A model generated the notes under the pieces. It ran no database searches. It was not told the DNA's origin and worked only from the letters and a program-made list of their open reading frames with translations. A DNA stretch of 25,736 bases from CAZDBA01 sp964503615 (lineage in GTDB: Bacteria; Planctomycetota; Planctomycetia; Pirellulales; Pirellulaceae): the NCBI GenBank assembly GCA_964503615.1, contig CAZDBA010000062.1, positions 1 through 25,736 on the forward strand, written 5' to 3'. The translations under genes were made by a program, and so were the position numbers. The first letter of the stretch is position 1; each line of letters starts with the position of its first letter. Of this stretch, positions 1 to 7,444 are shown piece after piece.

Positions 1-52
1 CTTGGCTCACTCGTTTAAGGGGCGGCCTAGGAAATCGACTGAATGTTACGAC

Positions 53-99
53 AAAACCAAAATCGGCTCGCAAGAAATTGCGAGCCGATTTTGGTTTTT
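53..99 (-). terminator. Intrinsic terminator of pyruvate kinase, possibly bidirectional
   Basis: A perfect 21-bp stem (53-73 pairs with 78-98) closes on a GAAA tetraloop at 74-77. Both outer flanks are A/T: reading the minus strand, the stem ends in a T run, and on the plus strand it ends in five T. It lies 28 bases past the stop of the minus-strand pyruvate kinase gene, so it most likely ends that transcript. The symmetry means it could also stop a plus-strand transcript entering from the left edge. Confidence 0.85.
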
Positions 100-126
100 G
101 GTCGCTTGGGCTGCTTGCGCCACAAT

Positions 127-1560
127 TCAAAGTTCCGCGACCAACACCGTATCGTGAATACCAGGCAAGATCTCAGTGTCCATAACGGTCACGTACCGAT
201 CGCCGCTTTTTAAACCGCCCAAGTCCTCCGCCCATTTCCTGATAAAGTCCAACAGGCTCTGATCATCCAACCGTTCGGCAAGAACCGGAATCACACTCCA
301 GTACAGGCTCATTCGTTGATAGAAGCGCGGATTGTCAGTCATGCAAACGGTCGGCACATAGTCACGTTGCTTGGATTTCATCAAAGGCAATTCGCTGCCC
401 GCCGTAGCGATAAAAACCAAACGAGCATCAACCCTGCGTGCAATCTGCGCGGTTCCGTAGATAACAGCAGCTGGGATCGACCAGGCTTGATCATGTTCCG
501 TACGAGCAATTCGAGACGCCCTGCCCTGCAACATCGTTTCGGTTTCGATTTTGATTCGCTGCATCATCTTGACTGACTCAACAGGAAACTCACCGATCGC
601 AGTTTCGCCGGATAACATACAAGCGTCGGCGCCGTCCAGAATCGCGTTGGCGACATCACTGGCCTCTGCGCGGGTGGGCAGGCGTGAAGAGTGCATACTT
701 TCCAACATCTGCGTGGCAACGATCACCGGTTTTGAATGTTGTAAACAGGTCTTGATAATTCGCTTCTGTGCCAAAGGTGTTTTCTCAATTTCGATTTCGA
801 CTCCCAGATCTCCGCGAGCCACCATAACAACATCCGTTGCCGCTACGATCGAATCCAGGTTCTCAAGCGCTTCACGTTTTTCGATTTTGGCAACAATTTG
901 TGCATCGCTATCGTTTTCTGTCAGCAAGTCACGTAGCTCTTGAACCTCTTTGGCATTTCTAACGAAGCTGATACTCACAAAGTCCGCTCCGTTTTGACAC
1001 GCCCAAACAGCGTTATCTTTATCGATCTCACCCAGCGCGGGCACGCTTAACTCGGTACCCGGTAAATTAACACCTTGTCGACTGCGAATCGTGCCGCCAT
1101 CGGTTGCTCGGCAAACCAATTGATCGGCTTGCGAATCCAGAACCTCCAAACGCAAGGCACCGTCAGCCAACACAATCGTGTCGCCCGTTTTGACTTCGTC
1201 GATCAGCCGCTCGTAAGAACAAGTCAACTTGTTTGGATCGTCTGCCTGATCCCCACGGACGAAAACAAGCTCGTGCCCCGTCTCCACATGTAACGGTTCG
1301 CTGGCAAGTTGACCAAGTCGAATCTTTGGGCCAGCAAGGTCGACCAGGATGCCGACAGGCATGCCGACGCTTTGACTAACCTGCCTGATTCGCTGAATGC
1401 ACTCGGTATGATTTTCTCGATTGCCGTGCGCCATATTCAATCGAAAAACGTTGGCACCATTTTCGATTAACTTCTGAAGCACTTCCGGCGAATTGGAAGC
1501 GGGGCCGATGGTGGCGACCGTTTTAGTACGGGCAAGATTTGCCAGGCAGGTGAGACTCAT
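127..1560 (-). CDS. pyk: Pyruvate kinase
   Basis: Cytoplasmic glycolytic enzyme converting phosphoenolpyruvate and ADP to pyruvate and ATP. The 477-aa protein has the normal bacterial length. Visible motifs are the N-terminal TKTVATIGPAS strand (12-22), the substrate-binding Arg40 in NVFRLNMAHG, the catalytic Lys226 in AKIEKREAL, the metal and substrate loop ARGDLGVE (248-255), the MLESM motif (285-289) and SGETAIGEFP (317-326), followed by the C-terminal allosteric domain. NMAHG replaces the more common NFSHG. The ATG at 1558-1560 gives a start that matches the family N-terminus; AAGG sits directly against it, so the Shine-Dalgarno site is poor. It is monocistronic, divergent from the oxidoreductase at 1801 and ends in a strong hairpin terminator. 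Confidence 0.97.
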   Translation of the reverse strand: MSLTCLANLARTKTVATIGPASNSPEVLQKLIENGANVFRLNMAHGNRENHTECIQRIRQVSQSVGMPVGILVDLAGPKIRLGQLASEPLHVETGHELVFVRGDQADDPNKLTCSYERLIDEVKTGDTIVLADGALRLEVLDSQADQLVCRATDGGTIRSRQGVNLPGTELSVPALGEIDKDNAVWACQNGADFVSISFVRNAKEVQELRDLLTENDSDAQIVAKIEKREALENLDSIVAATDVVMVARGDLGVEIEIEKTPLAQKRIIKTCLQHSKPVIVATQMLESMHSSRLPTRAEASDVANAILDGADACMLSGETAIGEFPVESVKMMQRIKIETETMLQGRASRIARTEHDQAWSIPAAVIYGTAQIARRVDARLVFIATAGSELPLMKSKQRDYVPTVCMTDNPRFYQRMSLYWSVIPVLAERLDDQSLLDFIRKWAEDLGGLKSGDRYVTVMDTEILPGIHDTVLVAEL

Positions 1561-1733
1561 CCTTGTGTTGCTCTCGTTTAAACTTTGAAATAGACCGCGG
1601 GTGAACTGCTACACTTTCGGATTCTCGCAAATTACCTGCAGAATGCCACAGGGCATGCGATAACTGCCGAACGACCGTAAAAAGAATTTTGGAATAACCT
1701 TTGCCTGACAATGCCAATTTGTTTCACGGAATA

Positions 1734-1739
1734 TATAAT
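1734..1739 (+). promoter_or_regulatory. Possible -10 box upstream of the Gfo/Idh/MocA gene
   Basis: A perfect TATAAT lies 61 bases upstream of the chosen ATG at 1801, in the divergent intergenic region. I see no matching TTGACA-like -35 at the usual 16-18 base spacing, so this is only a candidate sigma-70 type promoter element. Confidence 0.3.
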
Positions 1740-1800
1740 GCGAGACGGGCGACAAGATTAGTTCCGCCTGATAATTTTGCCATACAAAAAGGTTAAAACG

Positions 1801-3162
1801 ATGCCAGATCCCGTAAAAAACAATCGCCGCCAGTTCTTGAAAAAATCGGCCGTGGGAGCCGCGGCTGTGGGCTTTGTTCCTTACTTTTCCAGCACCTCAA
1901 AAGCGTTGACCGGTGGAATGAAGAATGACCGGCTTCAAGTCGGATGTATCGGAATGGGCGGCATGGGAATGGGTGACGCGAGAGGCTTTTCGGAATTAAC
2001 TGATATCGTGGCAGTTTGCGATGTCGATTCTCAACGCGCTGAAAAAGCCAAGAACGATCCCAAAGTTGGTAACGGAAAAGCGGACGTCTATGCCGACTAT
2101 CGAAAAATTCTGGAACGAGATGACATCGATATCGTCAGCATCGTGACCCCCGATCACTGGCACGTCAAAATGGCGATCGAAGCACTCGAAGCGGGCAAGC
2201 ATGTTTTCTGCCAAAAGCCGCTTACGCTGACCGTGGACGAAGGCCGAATAATCCGCGAAGCTTGTGAAAAACACTCAGACAAAGTGTTCAAAGTCGGAAC
2301 GCAACAACGATCCGGAAAAAGGAACTTCCTCCGCGCCGTCAACATGGTCCAACAAGGTCACTTGGGCGAAGTCACTAAAGTCACGATTGGCATCGACGGG
2401 AGTAAAACAGGCGGGCCGTTCAAAGTTGTTGATGTCCCTGAACATTTGGACTGGAATAACTGGCTCGGCCCAGCACCGATGGTTGACTATCGCAAAGAAC
2501 GATGCCACTACACGTTCCGCTGGTGGTACGAGTATTCTGGCGGCAAGTTTACTGACTGGGGTGCACACCATATCGACATCGCCAGTTGGGCTCTAGGAAT
2601 CAACGGCCCCGGAATGGGCCCAATCGAGATTGACGGCTCCGATTCGCAACACCCTGTTGAGTTCAAAAACGGAATGCCGACCTCAGATGACTCGTTTAAC
2701 ACCTCTCACGATTTCGCGATTCAGTGTAGGTTTGAAAACGGTTTGGAAATGGAAGTCAACAGTCGCGACGATAACGGAATCTTGTTCGAAGGTACCAAGG
2801 GCCGCATCTTTGTGAACCGTAGAAAGATTACCGGCACGCCGATCGAAAAGAGGTGGGACAAAGATACCTTCAATGACGAATCAATTTCCGAGCTTTACAA
2901 AGGCAAACCGTACGAAGGTCACAAGGAAAACTTCCTTCGCTGCATTGCCGAAGGCGGCTTGCCTGTCAGCGACGTGTTCACTCACGTACAAGCGATGAAC
3001 ACGTGCCACCTGTCTGCCATCGCGGCAAGATTGGGCGGGAAGATCACATGGGATCCCAAAAACGAACAGATCGTCGGCAACGACATCGCCGCTTCGCTGC
3101 TCAGCCGCACTCCACGCGAAGGGTTCGAAATCCCCGAAGTCGCCATGGCAGAATCTAAATAG
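1801..3162 (+). CDS. Gfo/Idh/MocA-family oxidoreductase, Tat-exported
   Basis: NAD(P)-dependent sugar or polyol dehydrogenase-like protein of 453 aa, of the type present in many copies in Planctomycetes; its substrate is not known. The N-terminus carries a twin-arginine signal (RRQFLKK at 9-15, then an Ala/Val-rich stretch), so it is probably exported folded with its cofactor. The Rossmann glycine motif GCIGMGGMGMGD is at 48-59, the family Lys lies in CQKP (137-140) and the acid/base region is DWGAHHID (252-259). I chose the ATG at 1801 because AAAAAGG (1786-1792) precedes it by 8 bases and the Tat signal follows at once; a longer in-frame reading from TTG 1777 would only add eight residues in front. 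Monocistronic, with a terminator at 3188-3234. Confidence 0.93.
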   Translation: MPDPVKNNRRQFLKKSAVGAAAVGFVPYFSSTSKALTGGMKNDRLQVGCIGMGGMGMGDARGFSELTDIVAVCDVDSQRAEKAKNDPKVGNGKADVYADYRKILERDDIDIVSIVTPDHWHVKMAIEALEAGKHVFCQKPLTLTVDEGRIIREACEKHSDKVFKVGTQQRSGKRNFLRAVNMVQQGHLGEVTKVTIGIDGSKTGGPFKVVDVPEHLDWNNWLGPAPMVDYRKERCHYTFRWWYEYSGGKFTDWGAHHIDIASWALGINGPGMGPIEIDGSDSQHPVEFKNGMPTSDDSFNTSHDFAIQCRFENGLEMEVNSRDDNGILFEGTKGRIFVNRRKITGTPIEKRWDKDTFNDESISELYKGKPYEGHKENFLRCIAEGGLPVSDVFTHVQAMNTCHLSAIAARLGGKITWDPKNEQIVGNDIAASLLSRTPREGFEIPEVAMAESK

Positions 3163-3187
3163 AACTGCGGTTACGTTCAATCAATTT

Positions 3188-3234
3188 AAACATCGGCTTG
3201 GTTCTAATTCACTGAACCAAGCCGATGTTTTTTT
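3188..3234 (+). terminator. Intrinsic terminator after the Gfo/Idh/MocA gene
   Basis: A 14-bp perfect stem (3191-3204 with 3214-3227) encloses a 9-base loop, is extended by an AAA/TTT pairing, and is followed by seven T (3228-3234). It starts 26 bases after the oxidoreductase stop codon. As purD converges from the right, it may also damp minus-strand readthrough. Confidence 0.9.
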
Positions 3235-3324
3235 GTATGCGCAACGGATTTAAGTAAGCTGTGCCGTGTCGTTTTCAAATATTTGACGAACTATCGAATT
3301 CGAATTTTGAAACATGCCAAACAA

Positions 3325-4629
3325 TTACTTGCTTGCAACTGCAACACCACCGTCGGCGATGTCTTTGCGGCACCATGCGCCATTCCAGCGAATGCACTTA
3401 ACCGCTTTATAGGCGTTCAACTTGGCCGCGGCGACATTCTCGCCCAAGCCGGTTACACCCAGGACTCGGCCGCCGCTGGTGACCACTTCGCCGGACTCGT
3501 TAAGCTTGGTGCCTGCGTGGAAAACTTTGACGTCAGGAATCTTGGCCGCGTCTTCAAGTCCGCGAATCACGTGCCCTTTGTCGTAGGCATCTGGATAACC
3601 CTCGCTGGCCATCACAACACAAACCGCTGCTCGCTCATCCCACTCTAAAGATTCCAGTTGGTCAAGCTCCTGATTAACCGCCAACTCAAGCACAGTAACC
3701 AAATCAGTTTTCAACCGCATCAACAACGGTTGGCATTCGGGATCACCGAACCTGACGTTGTATTCCAGAACTTTAGGGCCGCCCGGTGTCATCATCAAAC
3801 CGGCGTACAAAATTCCGCGAAACGGATGACGCGAACGCTTCATCGCATGAATCGTGGGCACGAACACATTGCTTTCGATCCAGTCCGGCATTTCCTCATC
3901 ACTAATCGGTGCCGGACAGTAGGCACCCATACCACCGGTGTTGGGACCTCGGTCGCCATCATAAGCTCGCTTGTGATCCTGCGCGGGTGGCAAAGTCAAT
4001 ATCGTTCGGCCGTCGGAAATCGCCAGAACACTTAACTCCGGTCCCGTCAATCTTTCTTCCAGCACAAAGCGACTGCCTGCAGAACCAAAGTCCTTTGAGA
4101 CAGCCATACGTTCGACTGCCTCACGCAACTGGTTCATGTTGCTGCAAATCAAAACGCCTTTTCCCGCTGCCAGTCCATCTGCTTTGACAACGACCGGAAC
4201 GTTTGCCGGATTGTCGCCCCATCGCTCTTCTGCATACTCCATTGCTGCTGCGGCGGAATTGAACGTCTGAAAATCAGCGGTAGGTACGTTGGCCACTTTT
4301 AGCATCTGCTTGCAAAAGACTTTACTACCTTCCAACCGGGCCGCTTCAGGAGAAGGGCCAAACACCTTAAGCCCTTCGTTCGCGAAAGCGGTCGTGATTC
4401 CGGCGCACAGCGGTGCTTCGGGACCAATTACGCTAAGATCGATCGCATTGTCTTTTGCGAACTTGACCAACCCCGCGATATCATCCGAAGAGATATCAAC
4501 GTTTTCTGCATCCATCGCCGTGCCAGCATTTCCTGGAGCCACAAAGACTTGATCGACACGTGGGCTTTGTCCAATCTTCCATGCCAACGCGTGCTCACGT
4601 CCGCCACCGCCTACTACTAGAACTTTCAT
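3325..4629 (-). CDS. purD: Phosphoribosylamine--glycine ligase (GAR synthetase)
   Basis: Second step of purine synthesis: joins glycine to 5-phosphoribosylamine using ATP, in the cytoplasm. The 434-aa protein matches the family length. It starts with the typical MKVLVVGGGGREHALAWK, has VFVAPGNAGT at 28-37, GPEAPLCAGI at 69-78, LEGSKVFCK at 99-107, the ATP-grasp glycine loop KADGLAAGKGV at 149-159, a GGMGAYCPAP segment and the metal-binding region KVLEYNVRFGDPE towards the C-terminus. The ATG at 4627-4629 fits the family N-terminus. It stands alone between a convergent oxidoreductase and divergent lipoprotein genes, so no purine operon is visible here. A small hairpin (CCAGT/ACTGG, 4645-4658) lies in its leader; no purine riboswitch is recognisable. 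Confidence 0.97.
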   Translation of the reverse strand: MKVLVVGGGGREHALAWKIGQSPRVDQVFVAPGNAGTAMDAENVDISSDDIAGLVKFAKDNAIDLSVIGPEAPLCAGITTAFANEGLKVFGPSPEAARLEGSKVFCKQMLKVANVPTADFQTFNSAAAAMEYAEERWGDNPANVPVVVKADGLAAGKGVLICSNMNQLREAVERMAVSKDFGSAGSRFVLEERLTGPELSVLAISDGRTILTLPPAQDHKRAYDGDRGPNTGGMGAYCPAPISDEEMPDWIESNVFVPTIHAMKRSRHPFRGILYAGLMMTPGGPKVLEYNVRFGDPECQPLLMRLKTDLVTVLELAVNQELDQLESLEWDERAAVCVVMASEGYPDAYDKGHVIRGLEDAAKIPDVKVFHAGTKLNESGEVVTSGGRVLGVTGLGENVAAAKLNAYKAVKCIRWNGAWCRKDIADGGVAVASK

Positions 4630-5021
4630 CCAACTACTTTCCGTCCAGTTTTTACTGGAGTAAATCGTGCCAATTCGTTTTTTGTCATTTCTGCCAGAAG
4701 TCTATTATTTTGCCCAAAAGTTCACTAGAGCCTGATTTGGCAAGAATTTTCGTTTACGAACGTTCAGAGAGGCTGGCTCACAGCAATCGCGTCACCCAAA
4801 TAAAGCCCTTAATTCGTTGGAAACTTCGGTATTCAAACGATTTTCTCGCAACCCAAGCCCGTGTTGAGGGGTTGAATTCCGGTTAAGTTTATCGAAAAAA
4901 CGGATAACGCCCGAATTGAATTTCCTTAACGCGAAAACTTTGAACGACGAGAACACCAAATCGTTCGGTCTCGCATATAATTCACGGGTAATGTTGCTAC
5001 TACGAGATTAAGAGAACCAAA
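4630..5021. other. Divergent intergenic region, purD / copper lipoprotein 1
   Basis: These 392 bases must hold the promoters of purD (leftwards) and of the first lipoprotein gene (rightwards). A TATAAT box lies at 4976-4981, 46 bases before the lipoprotein ATG, without a clear -35 partner. The last 30 or so bases before the ATG are repeated almost unchanged before the second lipoprotein gene. I see no convincing gene; the reading frames here lack start context and family resemblance. Confidence 0.5.
4976..4981 (+). promoter_or_regulatory. Possible -10 box for copper lipoprotein gene 1
   Basis: TATAAT located 46 bases upstream of the ATG at 5022. No TTGACA-like hexamer is found at the right spacing. 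The box is absent in front of the second copy, which would fit one promoter serving both genes, but that is inference. Confidence 0.3.
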
Positions 5022-5936
5022 ATGAAATCATTGACTTCATTCATCTGCATCACAGCCTGCCTGATCAGCTTGGGGTGTGCTGGGGACAAAGACAATAAAG
5101 ACAATAAAAAGGAAAGTTCGGAGCAGACGTCAAACCGTCCGGTTACCACCCCCGTGACCAATGACCGACCGACAGATGCCGCCGCAGAAGTAACCAAAAC
5201 GGCTACCGCTCAAGAAGGTGAGTGGGGTCACCTAACAGGCAAGTTCGTTTTGACGGGCGACGTCCCTGAAATTCCTGATGAAAACATCGATAAAAACCAA
5301 GCATTTTGCTTGGGTGCAAACCCAGCTCCCAAAGACGACAAATTGACCGTGGGTCCTGAAGGCGAATTGCGAGACGTGTTCGTAATGATGTACCTCAAGG
5401 GAACCGATCCCCCTGCTGTTCACCCGAGCTACGAAGAAGCCAAACAGGAACCGGTCGTGATCGACAACATCAACTGCCGCTTTACCCCTCATGCTCTGTT
5501 TGTTCGCACAGGACAAACGCTTCGCATGAAAAACAGTGACAACATCGGACACAATTGTCACGTAAACACGTTCAACAATGAAAAGAACGTCAACCTTCCT
5601 GCAGGCCAACATGTTGACTGGGCTCCCGAGAACAACGACACCTCTCCCGGCCCAATCGTTTGCGATGTTCACGCAAGCTGGATGGACGCAACCGTTCTGG
5701 TTCGGGACGAACCGTACGTGGGCATCTCCTCAGAAGATGGAACCTTTACCGTCGAGAACATTCCAGCCGGCGAGTGGAAGTTCCAGTTTTGGCACAAAAA
5801 CGCAGGCAATCTTCGCCAGCTACAAGTCGAAGGATATGAGGTCGGTCGTCGCGGTGAAATCGAACTGACAATTGCAGACGGAGAAACTTTAGATCTAGGC
5901 ACGATGTCGATCGCCGGTGAAGAACTGGAGTACTAA
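5022..5936 (+). CDS. Cupredoxin-like lipoprotein with type 1 copper site, copy 1
   Basis: A 304-aa protein anchored outside the membrane by a lipoprotein signal (cleavage before Cys19 in LISLGC). A Lys/Asn/Thr-rich linker (20-65) leads into a beta-rich domain. NSDNIGHN (171-178) resembles the plastocyanin loop around its first copper His, and VCDVHASWM (213-221) gives Cys214, His217 and Met221; together with His177 this is a full type 1 copper ligand set (C-x2-H-x3-M). The tail DGTFTVENIPAGEW (239-252) resembles carboxypeptidase-regulatory-like domains. Such proteins are common in Planctomycetes and mostly unstudied. Electron transfer or copper handling is inferred from the ligands and from the downstream oxidase operon. 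A near-identical copy follows at 6098. Confidence 0.8.
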   Translation: MKSLTSFICITACLISLGCAGDKDNKDNKKESSEQTSNRPVTTPVTNDRPTDAAAEVTKTATAQEGEWGHLTGKFVLTGDVPEIPDENIDKNQAFCLGANPAPKDDKLTVGPEGELRDVFVMMYLKGTDPPAVHPSYEEAKQEPVVIDNINCRFTPHALFVRTGQTLRMKNSDNIGHNCHVNTFNNEKNVNLPAGQHVDWAPENNDTSPGPIVCDVHASWMDATVLVRDEPYVGISSEDGTFTVENIPAGEWKFQFWHKNAGNLRQLQVEGYEVGRRGEIELTIADGETLDLGTMSIAGEELEY

Positions 5937-5950
5937 TTTGCTAAGAGTCT

Positions 5951-6053
5951 GTGCAAATGGTAACCCGACGCGTTAGCGAGGCAGCAGTTTATTGACTCCA
6001 TTGTTCCTCGCTTAGGCGCCGGGTTTCCAGTAAAATGCCAGCCTCGGAGCGAA
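5951..6053 (+). repeat. Dispersed palindromic repeat, copy A
   Basis: Bases 5951-5981 are identical, in reverse complement, to 20407-20437. Beyond that the similarity goes on collinearly, with mismatches and a small gap, to about 6053. The core forms a hairpin: the arm with ACCCGACGCGTTAGCGAGG pairs with CCTCGCTTAGGCGCCGGGT further on (3 mismatches in 20 bp). It fills the spacer between the two copper lipoprotein genes. The structure suggests a small non-autonomous or extragenic palindromic element; it carries no gene. It may also act as a terminator or as an mRNA-stabilising hairpin between the two genes. Confidence 0.75.
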
Positions 6054-6097
6054 AGGTGACCGTGCAGTGTTGCTAGTACGAAATTAAGAGAAGCAAA

Positions 6098-7006
6098 ATG
6101 AAATCATTGACTTCATTCATCTGCATCACAGCCTGCCTGATCAGTCTTGGTTGTGCTGGGAACAAAGAGAACAAAAAGGAAAGTTCCAAGCAGACATCAA
6201 ACCGTCCGGTTACCACCCCTGTGGCCAACGATCGTTCGACAGATGCCTCTGCAGCAGAACCGACCACAACGGCTACCGCTCAAGAAGGTGAGTGGGGTCA
6301 CCTAACAGGCAAGTTCGTTTTGACGGGCGACGTCCCTGAAATTCCTGATGAAAACATCGATAAAAACCAAGCATTTTGCTTGGGTGCAAACCCAGCTCCC
6401 AAAGACGACAAATTGACCGTGGGTCCTGAAGGCGAATTGCGAGACGTGTTTGTAATGATGTACCTCAAAGGATCCGATCCACCTGCGGTCCACCCGAGCT
6501 ACGAAGAAGCCAAACAGGAACCAGTTGTGATCGACAACATCAACTGCCGCTTCGTCCCCCATGCTGTGTTCGTCCGTACAGGGCAAGCACTTCGCATGAA
6601 GAACAGTGACAACATCGGACACAATTGTCACGTAGAAACATTCAACAATGCAAAGAACGTCAACCTTCCTGCAGGCCAACGTGTTGACTGGGCTCCCAAG
6701 AATAACGACGACTATCCAGGTTTAATCGTTTGCGATCAGCATGCAAGCTGGATGGACGCAACCATTCTGATTCGAGACGAGCCGTACGTGGGCATCTCCT
6801 CGGAAGATGGCACCTTTACCATCGAGAATATCCCAGCCGGCGAGTGGAAGTTCCAGTTTTGGCACAAAAACGCAGGCAATCTTCGCCAGCTACAAGTCGA
6901 AGGATACGAGGTCGGTCGTCGCGGTGAAATCGAACTAACGATTGCAGACGGAGAAACGTTAGATCTAGGCACAATGTCGATCGCCGGTGAAGAACTGGAA
7001 TACTAA
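6098..7006 (+). CDS. Cupredoxin-like lipoprotein with type 1 copper site, copy 2
   Basis: A 302-aa paralogue of the preceding gene, the product of a tandem duplication of about 1 kb that includes roughly 30 bases of leader before the ATG. The lipobox (Cys19) and the ligand set (His175, Cys212, His215, Met219) are kept, as are the linker and the carboxypeptidase-regulatory-like tail. Differences cluster in the N-terminal linker (indels) and around the copper loop (VCDQHASWM in place of VCDVHASWM, with YPGLI in place of SPGPI before it). Other blocks are identical at the DNA level, including a 183-base stretch. Keeping all ligands in both copies argues that both are functional. Substrate and partner are unknown. 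Confidence 0.8.
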   Translation: MKSLTSFICITACLISLGCAGNKENKKESSKQTSNRPVTTPVANDRSTDASAAEPTTTATAQEGEWGHLTGKFVLTGDVPEIPDENIDKNQAFCLGANPAPKDDKLTVGPEGELRDVFVMMYLKGSDPPAVHPSYEEAKQEPVVIDNINCRFVPHAVFVRTGQALRMKNSDNIGHNCHVETFNNAKNVNLPAGQRVDWAPKNNDDYPGLIVCDQHASWMDATILIRDEPYVGISSEDGTFTIENIPAGEWKFQFWHKNAGNLRQLQVEGYEVGRRGEIELTIADGETLDLGTMSIAGEELEY

Positions 7007-7066
7007 TTCCAAAGCTAATATAGTTTTTTGGACAACATGTTTTTGATAACGATACCAAGTCAAACA

Positions 7067-7213
7067 ATGACCCGATTTCTATTTTTAATTGCTGCTGCGA
7101 TGGTCATTGTGTCTGCGTCCGGTTGTGTCCAGCAGGAACTGGCGCCCGAACTCAAATACTCGCCTGATGAAGCCAAACTCATCAAGGAAAAAATCGAAAC
7201 TTTCGATTGGTAA
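7067..7213 (+). CDS. Very small predicted lipoprotein, unknown function
   Basis: A 48-aa product starting MTRFLFLIAAAMVIVSASGC: a short charged start, a hydrophobic core and a lipobox (SASGC, Cys20) give a clear lipoprotein signal. The mature part is only about 29 residues, acidic and lysine-rich, ending in ETFDW. I chose the ATG at 7067 because it gives a normal signal peptide; in-frame TTG 7028 and ATG 7037 would add a polar extension in front. No good Shine-Dalgarno site is seen. It lies 60 bases after the second copper lipoprotein and before the oxidase operon leader. It could be a genuine small lipoprotein or the remnant of a longer one. Confidence 0.55.
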   Translation: MTRFLFLIAAAMVIVSASGCVQQELAPELKYSPDEAKLIKEKIETFDW

Positions 7214-7444
7214 ATCTTCTCAAAACACTCTTTTCGTATACCCAAACAAGCGATTATCGCGACAATTTGTCGTATCGAAAAATGCTTGTTTGAACGAAAA
7301 TATGCGTTGGGTGAATGGCCACGTTATTGGCCATGTTTTTCGCCGGTTTCTACCGGGATGCAACGCTGCCGTTGGACTGCTTTTAAAACACCGTTCTGAG
7401 TGGCGCAAATTAAACTCTCAAACCAAGGCAACTGAGTCGGTCGA
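7214..7444 (+). promoter_or_regulatory. Hairpin-rich leader of the oxidase operon
   Basis: No gene is apparent in these 231 bases, but three separate foldable segments follow one another. At 7244-7291 AAACAAGC pairs with GCTTGTTT, enclosing an inner CGACA/TGTCG hairpin at 7260-7272. At 7315-7340 ATGGCCA pairs with TGGCCAT, followed by five T. At 7343-7356 CCGGT pairs with ACCGG. The set could be a leader with an attenuator or a regulator site, or simply the end of the preceding transcription unit. Confidence 0.45.
7315..7340 (+). terminator. Possible terminator or attenuator before the cytochrome c gene
   Basis: A 7-bp perfect stem (7315-7321 with 7328-7334), 6-base loop, then G and five T (7336-7340). 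The stem is short for an intrinsic terminator. It would end transcripts of the lipoprotein cluster 104 bases before the cytochrome c gene, or attenuate read-through into the operon. Confidence 0.4.

Noticed and set aside
551..943. A 130-aa plus-strand frame
   Set aside because: It is antisense to pyruvate kinase, with no recognisable motif or ribosome binding site.
4630..4700. A purine riboswitch in front of purD
   Set aside because: Only a small CCAGT/ACTGG hairpin is present; the three-way junction core of the purine aptamer is not recognisable.
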